The notes under the pieces: model-generated
What the model saw: the letters and a program-made list of their open reading frames with translations, nothing else
Databases searched by the model: none
What the model was told of the DNA's origin: nothing
Shown here: positions 1 to 9,431 of the stretch, one piece after another
Numbering within the stretch: position 1 is the stretch's first letter
Layout: each line of letters starts with the position of its first letter
Source of the DNA: Bacteroidota bacterium
Lineage (GTDB): Bacteria; Bacteroidota; Bacteroidia; Bacteroidales; NBLH01
Reading direction: 5' to 3'
DNA length: 64,000 bases
NCBI GenBank assembly: GCA_025361565.1
Contig: JANYKN010000116.1
Coordinates: 124,001-188,000 of the forward strand
Program-made: the position numbers and the translations under genes

Positions 1-789
1 GGAATGGCTTCTGGTTTTACTGCTCTATTTGGTGCCCCATTAGGTGGCAGCCTCTTTTCTTTAGAGATTCTTCATCATAAACACGCAATGGAATACTACA
101 CAGCTATTATTCCTGCTCTCGTAGCCAGTTGTTTCAGTTATGTCGTTTTTGCGTTGATTATTCATTTAGGCCTTGGCCCAACATGGATTTTGTCAACATA
201 TGATTATTCTGGAATTTTTGATTTTGTGTATGCTATTCTTTTTGCTATTTCGGCAACTGCAATCGGATGGGGTTTTATTTACTTTACAAAATTCATAAAA
301 TCACTTTTTGATAAAAAAAACTTCCCAATCTATGTAAAAACTTTGATTGGTGGAATATTGCTTGGAGTAATTTCATTCTACTTTCCTTTGACCAGATATT
401 TTGGACATCATGAAATAAATCAACTATTAATTGATAATATATCTGTTAAATTATTGATCGTCATTTTGATTTTTAAAGTTATTGCTATTGGAATTACTGT
501 AACCTCAGGTTGGAGAGGTGGATTTATTATTCCTTTATTTTTTGTTGGTGCCACTTTGGGTTTAATAATACATCACCTTTTTCCATCCACCAATCTATCA
601 TTAGCCATAATCAGTTGTATGGCTGCAATAAATGCTTGTGTAACCCGCACGCCAATTAGTACAACAATTTTGATAGCAACATTGACTGGTTTTTCTTATT
701 TTATTCCAGTTTTATTTGCGAGTTTAACCGGTTATTTTCTAGCACCGAAATTTCCATTTATAAGTTCTCAAATGGAAGAAGAACTATAA
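1..789 (+). CDS. CLC-family chloride channel/transporter, C-terminal part (5' truncated by window edge)
   Basis: This is the C-terminal 262 residues or so of a CLC-type voltage-gated chloride channel or Cl-/H+ exchanger. The frame is open at base 1, so the ATG at base 4 is internal, not the true start. Near the start it reads GAPLGGSLFSLE, the conserved CLC helix motif that follows the missing GREGP motif. Further on, SGWRGGFIIPLFFVGATLG matches the GxFxP motif that lines the anion path. Several hydrophobic segments follow, as expected for the inner-membrane CLC fold. There is no C-terminal CBS pair, so this is the short bacterial form. Substrate selectivity (chloride or fluoride; channel or exchanger) cannot be decided without the N-terminal half. 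The family call is firm. Confidence 0.9.
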   Translation, partial: GMASGFTALFGAPLGGSLFSLEILHHKHAMEYYTAIIPALVASCFSYVVFALIIHLGLGPTWILSTYDYSGIFDFVYAILFAISATAIGWGFIYFTKFIKSLFDKKNFPIYVKTLIGGILLGVISFYFPLTRYFGHHEINQLLIDNISVKLLIVILIFKVIAIGITVTSGWRGGFIIPLFFVGATLGLIIHHLFPSTNLSLAIISCMAAINACVTRTPISTTILIATLTGFSYFIPVLFASLTGYFLAPKFPFISSQMEEEL

Positions 790-904
790 ACTCATTATAG
801 ATTCAAGTGGTTATCCCGGTGGTAAAATCCTAAAGTGGAAAATTCTTCCGCTTTTAATCAGGAAACAAAAAACATTCAATAAAGAGTGTGCATCTACTTA
901 TCAT

Positions 905-2077
905 TTATCCTTTAATAACCCCTAAAGGCATTAATTCAATTAAAATCTCAACCAAATCACTTTGATTTTCCATTACAGTATCAATATTTTTATAAGCACC
1001 AGGCGCTTCGTCCAAATCTTTTATAGTCCTTACTGAATGAAGGATTCCTTTTTTGTCCAGTTTTAATACTTCTTTCGAAAGATCAAGTTCACGCTGGGCT
1101 TGCTTTCTCCCCATTTTTCGTCCGGCACCATGCGAACAACTTTGAAAACTTTCAAGGTTTCCTTTTCCTTTAACAATATAACTTTTGGTTCCCTGCGAAC
1201 CTGGAATAATTCCGGTTTCTCCTTCCTTGGCACTGGTTGCTCCTTTTCTGTGAATAATTACATTGGTTCCAAAATGCGATTCCCATCGTGCATAATTGTG
1301 TGCAATATTGATAAATTCAAGTTCTTCGAACTTTTTTCCCATCACTTTACGAAATGCCGATTTGATATTTTCCATCATCAGTTTACGGTTTGCAAAAGCA
1401 AAATCAACACAATACTGCATTTCAGCAATGTAATCTTTTGCTTCCTGCGTTTCGATTGGAAGATAAGCCAAATCATGTTTTTTATCCACTGCCGAATGCC
1501 AGCGTTCGTTCAGTTTCTTAGCTAAATCGTTATAATGGGCTGCCACTTTCAAGCCAATATTTCTGCTTCCTGAATGGATCATAATCCAGATATGACCATC
1601 GGAACCTTTTTGTATTTCAATAAAATGGTTTCCTCCACCTAAAGTGCCTATTTGTTTCTTGGCCGCAACATATTGTCGTTTAACAATTCCATTTTCGGGA
1701 ACATTTTCAAGCAAAGGCATTAAAGCTTCATCCTGTGCTTCCATGTGGTGTTTAAATCCAAGCGGAACAAGCTCCCTGATTCCTGACATCACTTTCTTTA
1801 ATTTTTCGGAATTGATGGTTTTCAATGAAGTTTTAACTGCACACATTCCACAGCCAATATCCACACCAACCGCATTGGGGACAATTACTCCTTTTGTAGC
1901 CAGAACTCCGCCAATAGGCATTCCATAACCCGAATGACAATCGGGCATTAAAGCAATATGTTTAAAAGCAAATGGTAAGTTGGCCAGGTTCTTTGCCTGA
2001 ATTAGGGCGTTTTCCTCCACATCCTCCAACCACATTTTGATGGGAATTTTACATTCCGTGGTATATACTTTTTTCAT
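905..2077 (-). CDS. rtcB: RtcB-family RNA-splicing ligase
   Basis: RtcB joins 2',3'-cyclic phosphate or 3'-phosphate RNA ends to 5'-OH ends with GTP and Mn2+, acting in RNA repair. The motifs read DCHSGYGMPIGGV, then NAVGVDIGCGM with the metal-binding cysteine, GGGNHFIEI, SGSRNIG, the SAKEGETGIIPGSQGT block, and SCSHGAGR, which carries the histidine that is guanylylated. At about 390 residues it is the short bacterial form. The frame opens at a GTG at 2086, but I chose the ATG at 2077 because MKKVYTTE is the more usual beginning. No archease or RtcA gene lies beside it, so it appears monocistronic. The family call is very secure; the physiological RNA substrate is unknown. Confidence 0.95.
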   Translation of the reverse strand: MKKVYTTECKIPIKMWLEDVEENALIQAKNLANLPFAFKHIALMPDCHSGYGMPIGGVLATKGVIVPNAVGVDIGCGMCAVKTSLKTINSEKLKKVMSGIRELVPLGFKHHMEAQDEALMPLLENVPENGIVKRQYVAAKKQIGTLGGGNHFIEIQKGSDGHIWIMIHSGSRNIGLKVAAHYNDLAKKLNERWHSAVDKKHDLAYLPIETQEAKDYIAEMQYCVDFAFANRKLMMENIKSAFRKVMGKKFEELEFINIAHNYARWESHFGTNVIIHRKGATSAKEGETGIIPGSQGTKSYIVKGKGNLESFQSCSHGAGRKMGRKQAQRELDLSKEVLKLDKKGILHSVRTIKDLDEAPGAYKNIDTVMENQSDLVEILIELMPLGVIKG

Positions 2078-2223
2078 TTTTACCACTTAAATCAATTTTG
2101 TTTTTCACGTCAGTAATCGAATCCTTCAAGCGGTCGAAAACACTAGAAGAAATTGAGAATCAAGCCGCTTCGAGGGTAAAAGGATTATATTACTTTCACT
2201 AACCAAACGAAATTGGGATAAAA

Positions 2224-2952
2224 TTAATTAATCCCATTCATCCTGTTAAAAGTCTTCTGTAAATCTTCAGGTCCTGCTTTTGAAATTGAATCAGTGAATC
2301 CAAATGTAATTTCAGCTTTACCCTGCTTGATTTGCTCAAAAACAGCTTCAATAAAATCGCTGACAGGTGGTGCACTATCATGAATTCCTTTACCGCCGAG
2401 ATCGGTATTAATTGCAGGAGGAATAATTTCAATCACTTCAATGTTCCTAGCTTTCAATAATTGTCTGAGCGAAAGAGTAAAAGAATGGAAAAAGGCTTTT
2501 GTAGCAGAATATACTGCCACTTTTATCATTGGTACAAGAGCAAGTCCAGAAGTGACATTTATGATTGTATTTAAAGATTTCAGATTGATAAAAAGCGAAG
2601 TCAAATGAACAGGAGCTTCAATATTCACAGATATTTCATCTTTTGCACGTTTAGTAAAATCATTGTCCGAAATTGACATCCATTGTTGAATTCCAGCATT
2701 GTTTATCAAAACGTTCAGGTTGCTATGCTCAGCCAAAATCCATTGGAATAATGCCTCCCTTTCACCTTCTATCGATAAATCACATTTTTTTGTAATTATA
2801 GATGGATGCTTTTCTGAAACTTCCTTTAACACTGACTCCCGCCTTCCACAGATTATTACAGTATTTCCTTCTTTTAAAAATCTTTCTGTCAGTCCCAAAC
2901 CAATGCCCGTTGCACCACCGGTTATTAAAATTTTATTGCTTGAAATTCTCAT
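2224..2952 (-). CDS. Short-chain dehydrogenase/reductase (DltE-like SDR)
   Basis: A 242-residue classical SDR. The N-terminal Rossmann motif TGGATGIG (about residues 11-18) binds NAD(P). The structural NNAG motif is at about residue 88, and the catalytic serine and YxxxK are in NVTSGLAL and YSATK. The C-terminal region, with a PPAINTDLGGKG loop, resembles the DltE-like group of SDRs named after the Bacillus dlt region. No dlt genes are present here, so the substrate cannot be inferred from context. The ATG at 2952 is the natural start. A cytoplasmic NAD(P)-dependent oxidoreductase is secure; the substrate is not. Confidence 0.88.
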   Translation of the reverse strand: MRISSNKILITGGATGIGLGLTERFLKEGNTVIICGRRESVLKEVSEKHPSIITKKCDLSIEGEREALFQWILAEHSNLNVLINNAGIQQWMSISDNDFTKRAKDEISVNIEAPVHLTSLFINLKSLNTIINVTSGLALVPMIKVAVYSATKAFFHSFTLSLRQLLKARNIEVIEIIPPAINTDLGGKGIHDSAPPVSDFIEAVFEQIKQGKAEITFGFTDSISKAGPEDLQKTFNRMNGIN

Positions 2953-3033
2953 ATTAATGTATCTGGAAAAAATATACCTAAAAAATGCTTTGATTGAACT
3001 GCAAAATATACATAAAAAAAGAGAAATTAAAAT

Positions 3034-3657
3034 TTATTCGATTTGAAACCTCAAGACAGTTTTTAGTTTTTCTGGTGGTGTTTTTCGGGCATCCGATAAA
3101 TAAATTTCGCGGTGAAGCATCGATTTTCGTTTTAATTGATGTTCGTCTGCAAATTTTTCCATTTGCTTAAAACTCTGAGATTCATTATCATAACTTCCAG
3201 AATGAAGCATTTGAATACAACTTCCGTCTTCAATGATTTCAAAAGTTACTTTATCTAATAGCTCATGAGGTTTCTTCTTCTTTGTCCTTTCGAGAATTTC
3301 ATTAGCAAATTCTTCTGTTACAAAATCAGGCTGTCTAATCATGAGATTAAACAAGAGTGAGTTTTTATCAATTTTTCCACTATATTTCTTCTTGGCCTCT
3401 TCATCTATGTCCCAAACTCCTTCTAATGGATAAACTATATATTCGAAATAATTCTCAGGAGCTATGCCTATTTTAGGACTCATCTTGACTCCATATGACA
3501 GGGAATACAATACACCAATATATTCAGAAAAAAAATCATCATTTGGATTTCCTTTACCTTTGATTGTGTAAAATTTAAATCCTGGAATAAATATTTTCTC
3601 GGGATTATTTTTTGGCAGATAAAACTTCTTTTCCAGTTTTTTCCATTCATGTTTCAT
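3034..3657 (-). CDS. GyrI-like small-molecule-binding domain protein
   Basis: A 207-residue soluble protein resembling the stand-alone GyrI-like family of bacterial ligand-binding proteins. Visible traits are the opening stretch ending in FKFYTIKGKGNPND, the central SYGVKMSPK and YPLEGVWDI segments, and a C-terminal TVLRFQIE strand. Related domains bind hydrophobic cations or drugs, or hydrolyse small electrophiles, but this copy has no attached DNA-binding domain and no recognisable catalytic motif. It follows the SDR on the same strand with a gap of about 80 bases, so the order of transcription is this gene and then the SDR. Co-transcription is possible but no promoter was identified. Confidence 0.7.
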   Translation of the reverse strand: MKHEWKKLEKKFYLPKNNPEKIFIPGFKFYTIKGKGNPNDDFFSEYIGVLYSLSYGVKMSPKIGIAPENYFEYIVYPLEGVWDIDEEAKKKYSGKIDKNSLLFNLMIRQPDFVTEEFANEILERTKKKKPHELLDKVTFEIIEDGSCIQMLHSGSYDNESQSFKQMEKFADEHQLKRKSMLHREIYLSDARKTPPEKLKTVLRFQIE

Positions 3658-3863
3658 AACATAGCCTCCTGTTTTGATTAATGAATAAAAATTGCTCCAA
3701 TATTTTCAGTTTATTTCAATCTATAGATTGTCAATTTTCAGGTTCAAATCTTGCAAATAGTCTGCATTTTAATGATAAAAATTATTCAAATTTATTACTA
3801 AAAAAGCATAAGCAAATTTAGCCATAATATCCTTCAAATCAATTGTTGGATTACCAGAAATTA

Positions 3864-3898
3864 TAAAAAAAAAGAGCCTTACATGATGTAAAGCTCTT
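3864..3898 (-). terminator. Rho-independent terminator of the cold-shock gene
   Basis: A near-perfect hairpin with arms AAGAGC and TTACAT pairing to ATGTAA and GCTCTT (one internal mismatch) lies at 3872-3898. On the minus strand it is followed directly by a run of eight T residues (3864-3871). It sits about 30 bases past the stop codon of the cold-shock gene, where an intrinsic terminator is expected. Confidence 0.88.
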
Positions 3899-3927
3899 AA
3901 TAAATGTCTTATAAAATATTATATAGT

Positions 3928-4119
3928 TTACACTCTTTTAACATTTACAGCATTCAATCCTTTTTTTCCTTCTTGTAGATCAAATGTAACTTCGTCATTT
4001 TCTCTAATTTCATCGTTTAAACCAGATACATGTACAAAGTATTCTTTATCTGATGCACCGTCCTTAATAAAACCAAAACCTTTGGAATCATTATAAAATT
4101 TTACTGTTCCTTTATTCAT
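3928..4119 (-). CDS. Cold-shock protein, CspA family
   Basis: A 63-residue single cold-shock domain protein, the usual length for the family. It begins MNKGTVKFYN and carries the RNP1-like motif KGFGFI and the RNP2-like motif FVHVS, whose aromatic residues stack on single-stranded nucleic acid. Family members act as RNA chaperones and antiterminators in the cytoplasm. The gene is monocistronic, with a clear terminator just downstream. Family members are often post-transcriptionally regulated through a long 5' leader, and the 419 bases upstream are gene-free, but I could not identify a cold-box-like element. The family call is certain; cold induction is not shown by the sequence. Confidence 0.95.
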   Translation of the reverse strand: MNKGTVKFYNDSKGFGFIKDGASDKEYFVHVSGLNDEIRENDEVTFDLQEGKKGLNAVNVKRV

Positions 4120-4538
4120 TGTATTAATAATTAATTTCGTGCAAGGTACACAATGTTTTTGTGATACTACTTTTTATTTTCGGTAAATCGTAAACACCTA
4201 TCTTATATTTTTCGTTTTTCTAATGAATTCAGTCGGTCAGCTGCTATAAAATATAATTCAACTCTGAAAATTTAATTTATAAATGAAACAACCATACTCG
4301 TATAAATGGAAATTCAAAATATTTAAACATAGATTATGTTAACTTTTATCACAACAGAAATACTTTTAATTGGCAGTTATTCTGAAAAACGAGGTACAAG
4401 AGGAAGAAACATCAATAATTCTGTCAAAAATAATAGACAATTGGATAGAATTAACCAGATTTTTTGATATTTTTATAATAATTTAGTACAGAAATTTATC
4501 CTTATAAGTTAATCATCCATATATTCTTATTAAAAGTT
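4120..4538. other. Gene-free divergent intergenic region
   Basis: This 419-base stretch separates the minus-strand cold-shock gene from the plus-strand hybrid kinase and must hold both promoters and the cold-shock leader. It is strongly AT-rich. I see no clear TAnnTTTG box, no strong hairpin and no credible small ORF. Confidence 0.6.
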
Positions 4539-7500
4539 ATGTTTATAAATCATCAAAGCATTACAATTTCAAATGAAATATTGGATAAATGGCAAAATTC
4601 AGTAAATAAGTTTGCCAAAATCTTTGAAGTTGCTGCTATTACAATTGTTCGTATTAATAAGGATAATATCGATATCTGTATCACCAGTGAAACTGCCGAA
4701 AATCCTTTTAAAAAAAATGAGAAATCGATAAATATTGCAGGAACTTATTGCGAAAAGATTTTAAATACAGGCCAGACTTTACAAATTTCAAATGTGTTAA
4801 ATGATATTGAATGGAAAAACAGCCCGGATTTAGCAAATAATCTAATTTCATATATTGGCGTGCCTCTCATTTGGCCAAATGGAGTTTTATTCGGAGCACT
4901 TAATCTATATGATAATAAAATCCATATTTTTTCAGAAATTCAAATTGATATTTTAAATGAGTTCAAAGGAATAATTGAAGATGGCTTGAAAATAAATTAT
5001 CTTAATTCAATTATAGATTATCAAAAAACATTAGAAGTAGAAACAAATCCCGAGAAATTGGAAAATGAGGAAATATTTGAATATATTGATAATGAGGAAA
5101 ATTATCGCCAAATTGTTGAAAACTTAAATTCACTCATTGTAAAATTCAACTTAAGCAATGAAATAACATTTGTAAATAAGCAATTCTGTAATGCCTATGG
5201 AAAATCGGAGAATGAATTACTAGGAAAACCATTCATTAATAAAGTTCATTATGAAGGGACAGATAATCCAGATGATATTTTTGAAAAACTAAAAGAACAT
5301 CCCAATGAATGTGAACACGAAGAAAAAGTATTAACCATAAATGGATTGCGTTGGATTAAATGGTCTGATAAAGCTATCGTTGACAAAAAGGGCCAAGTGA
5401 TTGAAATTGTATCAGTTGGCAGAGATGTTACTGATAGGAGAAGTGCAATTGAATCACTGATAAAAAGGAAATCCGAATTCAAAAAAATCATTGAAATGAA
5501 TGCAATTCCAATGGTAGTTACGGATAAAAACCATAATAACCTTATTTATAATAAAGCATTTACCAATACCTTTGGTTACACAATAGAAGATATACCCAAT
5601 TCAGAAATTTGGTTTAAAACTGCTTATCCTAATACTGAGTACAGAAACCTGGTAATGACCGAATGGAATGCTGCTATTGAAGTAGCCATGCTCAATCAAA
5701 CAGATATAAAAAAACAAATTTGGAAACCGACTTGTAAAAATGGAAGCCAAAAAGTAGTCGAATTTTCATTTGTTTCGTTGGGCGAACAAAACATAATAAC
5801 CATGCTTGACATTACTGAGCAGAAGATGATTGAAGAAGCCTTGATTCTGAGTGAAGAAAAATTTAAAGCAGCTTTTAAAACCAGTCCGGATTCTATTAAT
5901 ATTAACAGACTTTCAGATGGTTTATACCTCGAAATAAACGAAGGTTTTACACTTTTGACAGGCTACACAGAAGAAGATGTAAAAGACAAGACATCTACCG
6001 ACATTAATATATGGTTAGACATCAATGACAGGCAACTGCTGGTAAAAGAATTAGTTAAAAAAGGTTATTTCAGCAATCTTGAAGCAAGATTCAGGATGAA
6101 AGACGGGAGAGAAATTACAGCACTCATGTCAGCAAAAACCATTTTATTACAAAATGAGCCTTGTATTATTTCAATAACACGTAACATACAAAAAATAAAA
6201 GATACAGAAATTGAACTTATAAAAGCCAAAGAAACAGCTGAGAAAAGTGAGAGAAAATACAGGGATTTATTTAACGAAATGCTTGATGGATTTGCGCTGC
6301 ACGAAGCAATTTATAATAAAGATGGAAACCCTGTTGATTATAGGTTTTTGGATATAAATCCTGCTTACGAAAAACTGATGGGGTTTACCAGGGAAAAAAT
6401 AATAGGTAAAACTGTCCTTGAAATTATTCCAAATTTTGAGCAACATTGGATTATCAATTTTGGTAATGTAGCTAAAACAGGTAAACCTTTCCATTTTGAA
6501 AATCAAGCAAAAGAATCAGGCAAATATTACAATGGAATTGCTTACTCACCTCAAAAGGACTTCTTTGCTACTGTACTTAGCGATGTAACTGAAAAGAAAA
6601 AAGCAGAGAAAGTATTAATGGAATACGATCAAAACCTTAAAAATCAAAATGAAGAATATCAAGTGCTTAATGTGGAATTATCAGAGCTGAACCAAGAACT
6701 GATCATTGCAAAAGAAAAAGCGATAGAAAGCGATAAATTGAAAACTGCATTTCTGGCAAATATGTCGCACGAAATAAGAACTCCGATGAATGGAATAATG
6801 GGCTTTACAGGTCTGTTATCAAAAGAGGGAATTGATGATAATAAAAAACAGATTTATATTGATATTATTCAGCAAAATAGCACTCAACTTTTATCTATTA
6901 TCAACGATTTGGTCGATATTTCAAAAATTGAAGCAGGCCAAATTGAAATTGAACAAAATAATGTAAATCTTGATCAACTTGCTCAAGGAGTTAAAGGTGT
7001 GTACTATCAAAAGAGCCTTGATAAAAAAATCAATTTTGAGTTGGTCATTAACAAGAGTGGAATTGAATTCGTTACCGATGAAATAAAATTAAGACAAATT
7101 CTAATTAACCTGTTGGATAATGCATTTAAATTTACCCAGGTGGGCAATATTTCGTTTGGATACCAAATTAAAGGAAAATCTATCGAATTTTTTGTCAGCG
7201 ATACAGGAATTGGCCTTGATAAAAATTTCCACAAATCCATATTTGAGAGTTTCAGGCAGGTTGAATTAAGTTCTTCGCGCAGGTATGGTGGAACAGGCGT
7301 TGGCCTTTCTATTTCAAAAGCATATTGCGAAAAAATGGGTGGTAAAATATGGGTTGAATCTGAATTAGGGAAAGGTGCTGTTTTCTATTTTACTTTGCCT
7401 TATATACAATTAAAATCCGCTATTAGTAATGATTCATATAAAGATGACAATATGAATTCATACAATTGGGTTAACAAAACCATTCTAATTGCTGAAGATG

Positions 7501-7835
7501 AAAGTGTCAATTACAGGTTTTTCGAAGAAATTTTCGAAGATACCCTGGTAAATCTTATCTGGGCACAGAATGGACAAGAAGCCTTGGATTATTGCAAGCA
7601 ATCAGATCAAATTGACCTGATACTGATGGACATCAAGATGCCGGTAATGAATGGTTACGATGCCACAAAAGCAATTAAACAGATAAGGCCAAATATACCT
7701 ATTATCGCTCAAACTTCATATGCCCTTATTGGAGATGAAACAAAAGCCAGAGAGGCAGGTTGCGATGACTATGTTCACAAACCCATCGACATCAATAATT
7801 TGATGAAAAAAATACTAAAACATTTTAGAACCTAA
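4539..7835 (+). CDS. Soluble GAF/multi-PAS hybrid sensor histidine kinase with receiver domain
   Basis: A 1098-residue hybrid kinase without signal peptide or membrane segments, so it senses a cytoplasmic or diffusible signal. Order of parts: a GAF-like domain (about 1-150), about four PAS domains (roughly 185-300, 310-435, 440-560 and 570-690), a coiled-coil linker, a HisKA domain with the phospho-accepting His744 in SHEIRTP, and a HATPase domain ending around 960 with the GGTGVGLS loop. The C-terminal receiver (about 985-1098) has acidic residues in IAEDE, Asp1031 in LMDIKMP and the KP loop in YVHKPID. No output domain follows, so the signal probably passes to a separate phosphotransfer protein or regulator. 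None lies beside it; it looks monocistronic and orphan. Confidence 0.93.
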   Translation: MFINHQSITISNEILDKWQNSVNKFAKIFEVAAITIVRINKDNIDICITSETAENPFKKNEKSINIAGTYCEKILNTGQTLQISNVLNDIEWKNSPDLANNLISYIGVPLIWPNGVLFGALNLYDNKIHIFSEIQIDILNEFKGIIEDGLKINYLNSIIDYQKTLEVETNPEKLENEEIFEYIDNEENYRQIVENLNSLIVKFNLSNEITFVNKQFCNAYGKSENELLGKPFINKVHYEGTDNPDDIFEKLKEHPNECEHEEKVLTINGLRWIKWSDKAIVDKKGQVIEIVSVGRDVTDRRSAIESLIKRKSEFKKIIEMNAIPMVVTDKNHNNLIYNKAFTNTFGYTIEDIPNSEIWFKTAYPNTEYRNLVMTEWNAAIEVAMLNQTDIKKQIWKPTCKNGSQKVVEFSFVSLGEQNIITMLDITEQKMIEEALILSEEKFKAAFKTSPDSININRLSDGLYLEINEGFTLLTGYTEEDVKDKTSTDINIWLDINDRQLLVKELVKKGYFSNLEARFRMKDGREITALMSAKTILLQNEPCIISITRNIQKIKDTEIELIKAKETAEKSERKYRDLFNEMLDGFALHEAIYNKDGNPVDYRFLDINPAYEKLMGFTREKIIGKTVLEIIPNFEQHWIINFGNVAKTGKPFHFENQAKESGKYYNGIAYSPQKDFFATVLSDVTEKKKAEKVLMEYDQNLKNQNEEYQVLNVELSELNQELIIAKEKAIESDKLKTAFLANMSHEIRTPMNGIMGFTGLLSKEGIDDNKKQIYIDIIQQNSTQLLSIINDLVDISKIEAGQIEIEQNNVNLDQLAQGVKGVYYQKSLDKKINFELVINKSGIEFVTDEIKLRQILINLLDNAFKFTQVGNISFGYQIKGKSIEFFVSDTGIGLDKNFHKSIFESFRQVELSSSRRYGGTGVGLSISKAYCEKMGGKIWVESELGKGAVFYFTLPYIQLKSAISNDSYKDDNMNSYNWVNKTILIAEDESVNYRFFEEIFEDTLVNLIWAQNGQEALDYCKQSDQIDLILMDIKMPVMNGYDATKAIKQIRPNIPIIAQTSYALIGDETKAREAGCDDYVHKPIDINNLMKKILKHFRT

Positions 7836-8139
7836 TTTATTATTCCACTTGTTGAATATTTTTAATAAGGCACAATAAATCAAAGAAATACTTCATATTT
7901 TCATTTTTGGGTTGGAACACAAAAACACAGTAATTGATTGTTCTATCATTATAATAAAGGAGTAGCCACAGAATAAGATTAAAATGCATGTTAAATTGAA
8001 GTTAAATTAGATAAATATATTCATGATTTGGAAAAATTGTTTTCATTCAACTCGAACATCATTAAAAAATCTAATAAGCATGAATATCAAGCATTAAAAT
8101 CTGCTCCAAAGTATTTTCTTTAAATCCAATAAAATAATA
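7836..8139. other. Gene-free intergenic region upstream of the copper operon
   Basis: AT-rich sequence between the hybrid kinase and the first copper-region gene. I see no ORF and no strong hairpin. The promoter candidate for the next gene lies just beyond it. Confidence 0.5.
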
Positions 8140-8173
8140 TTGACACTTTCTCGAAACTTTTTTCTTATTTTTG
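8140..8173 (+). promoter_or_regulatory. Candidate Bacteroidota-type promoter for the HYC_CC_PP gene
   Basis: A TTG (8140-8142, within ATTGACAC) is followed 23 bases later by TATTTTTG (8166-8173). The second box fits the TAnnTTTG -7 consensus of this phylum exactly; the -33 box is a partial match. It lies about 40 bases before the ATG at 8214. No metal-regulator operator was recognised. Confidence 0.45.
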
Positions 8174-8213
8174 CGTTTACTAGTTAATAGATATTTTTAT
8201 CCATTTATAACTG

Positions 8214-8606
8214 ATGCTTAAAAAAGCCGGACATATAAGTTTGATTATATTGTTACTCATTTCTACGATGGGTGTAACAATGTACAAGCATTATTGCGGT
8301 GGCTCATTGGTGTCTGAATCAATTGGATTTCATGCTAAGAAATGTTGCAATGACAGTTGCAAAAAATGTCACAATGAAAGTAAGACATTTAAAATTAGTG
8401 ATAAATACGAGGCAAATAACAGTACCTTGAATTTTAAAGCTGCTGTAAATAAGATTTTTGATAACTTTTCTTTTGCTTTTTTACTTTTACATATTACTAT
8501 AGATCCTAGTAGTAATAACAACTTATTTATTCAAATAAAAATCTGTGACACACCACCTTTAATTGCTGAAAACACTACAGCAATGTTGCAGGTATTCCGT
8601 TTGTGA
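8214..8606 (+). CDS. HYC_CC_PP family small envelope protein (copper-region)
   Basis: A 130-residue protein with one N-terminal hydrophobic segment (about residues 7-25) that acts as a signal sequence or anchor. It then shows the trio that names the family: KHYCGG (about 25-30), a Cys-rich KCCNDSCKKCHNES block (about 43-56) and a CDTPPL motif near the C terminus (about 112). Proteins of this type occur in Bacteroidota, commonly near metal-efflux genes; the His/Cys motifs suggest metal binding in the periplasm, but no activity is established. Here it opens the copper-efflux region on the same strand, with a candidate promoter of its own. Function is inferred from motif and neighbourhood. Confidence 0.72.
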   Translation: MLKKAGHISLIILLLISTMGVTMYKHYCGGSLVSESIGFHAKKCCNDSCKKCHNESKTFKISDKYEANNSTLNFKAAVNKIFDNFSFAFLLLHITIDPSSNNNLFIQIKICDTPPLIAENTTAMLQVFRL

Positions 8607-8790
8607 TTTCCATTTTTATTTAAATTACTGTTTCCAGAATTGATCTATTTGGACATTAGCTTATGATTTTTTTGTAAAACTCAAAAGTCGAAGGTTGATT
8701 TGATTTTATAGTTCTCAAATCAGGATTTAGTAAAGTATTCACATTTCTATTTGATTAAAATTCACAATACATAAACTAAAATTGATAATT

Positions 8791-9384
8791 ATGAAAAAAT
8801 CAATATTTACAATGGTAATCGCTGTAGCTTTGATGTTTGCAGCTTGTCAGAAAGACAATATGATGAACAATAAGTTCAATGTTGACACGCAAAAATACGA
8901 AACTCAACTTAATCAGGATTATACGCAAGCCAATCAGTTCCATATGGCTTTGATTACAACCAAAAATTCTGGAACAAACACTTCAACCACCACTGATACG
9001 CTTTATAATAAAATGATGTACAATAAAAATGATAGTTTGTTTTCAGAGCATTTCTTTAGTTTTTGTATTGATATGATGCAGAACAGTGGAATGATGAGCG
9101 ATACTGGTGGAATGATGGGAAACAACAGCAACATGATGGGTTCTGGAGGCATGATGAATGGCGGAACAATGGGTAATACTCAGGATATGGATAAAATGAT
9201 GAATTTCATGGATAGTTTATATACAACATCACAAAACATGATGAACCATGATTACTTGAATACCGATAGTCTTTTGCACAATCAAATGAATATGTGCAAT
9301 ATGATGACTACAGAAACTGAAGGTGTAGAAAATATTTATAATAAAATGCAAACATTAAGAAAAGATCACCAAATGATGCCATAA
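8791..9384 (+). CDS. Methionine-rich lipoprotein, probable periplasmic copper/silver binder
   Basis: A roughly 197-residue lipoprotein. The signal peptide MKKSIFTMVIAVALMF is followed by a lipobox with Cys19 in FAAC. The mature part is extremely methionine-rich, with runs such as GGMMGNNSNMMGSGGMMNGG around residues 105-125 and many MM pairs, plus Asn and Thr. Met-rich extracytoplasmic proteins bind Cu(I) or Ag(I) through thioether ligands, and this gene lies inside a Cus-type operon, so metal sequestration is a reasonable inference. The frame opens at a TTG at 8782, but the ATG at 8791 gives the correct signal-peptide start. I recognise no named family. Confidence 0.7.
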   Translation: MKKSIFTMVIAVALMFAACQKDNMMNNKFNVDTQKYETQLNQDYTQANQFHMALITTKNSGTNTSTTTDTLYNKMMYNKNDSLFSEHFFSFCIDMMQNSGMMSDTGGMMGNNSNMMGSGGMMNGGTMGNTQDMDKMMNFMDSLYTTSQNMMNHDYLNTDSLLHNQMNMCNMMTTETEGVENIYNKMQTLRKDHQMMP

Positions 9385-9431
9385 AGCCTTGAATTTGAAA
9401 TATTAATAATAATTTTATAAAACAGAGAAAG

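Noticed and set aside
1100-1525. Long open frame antisense to rtcB
   Set aside because: rtcB has all family motifs; the antisense frame is Phe/Ser/Cys-rich shadow sequence. Similar shadows opposite the carboxylase genes (18021-18377 and 21400-21645) and the GH31 gene were dropped.
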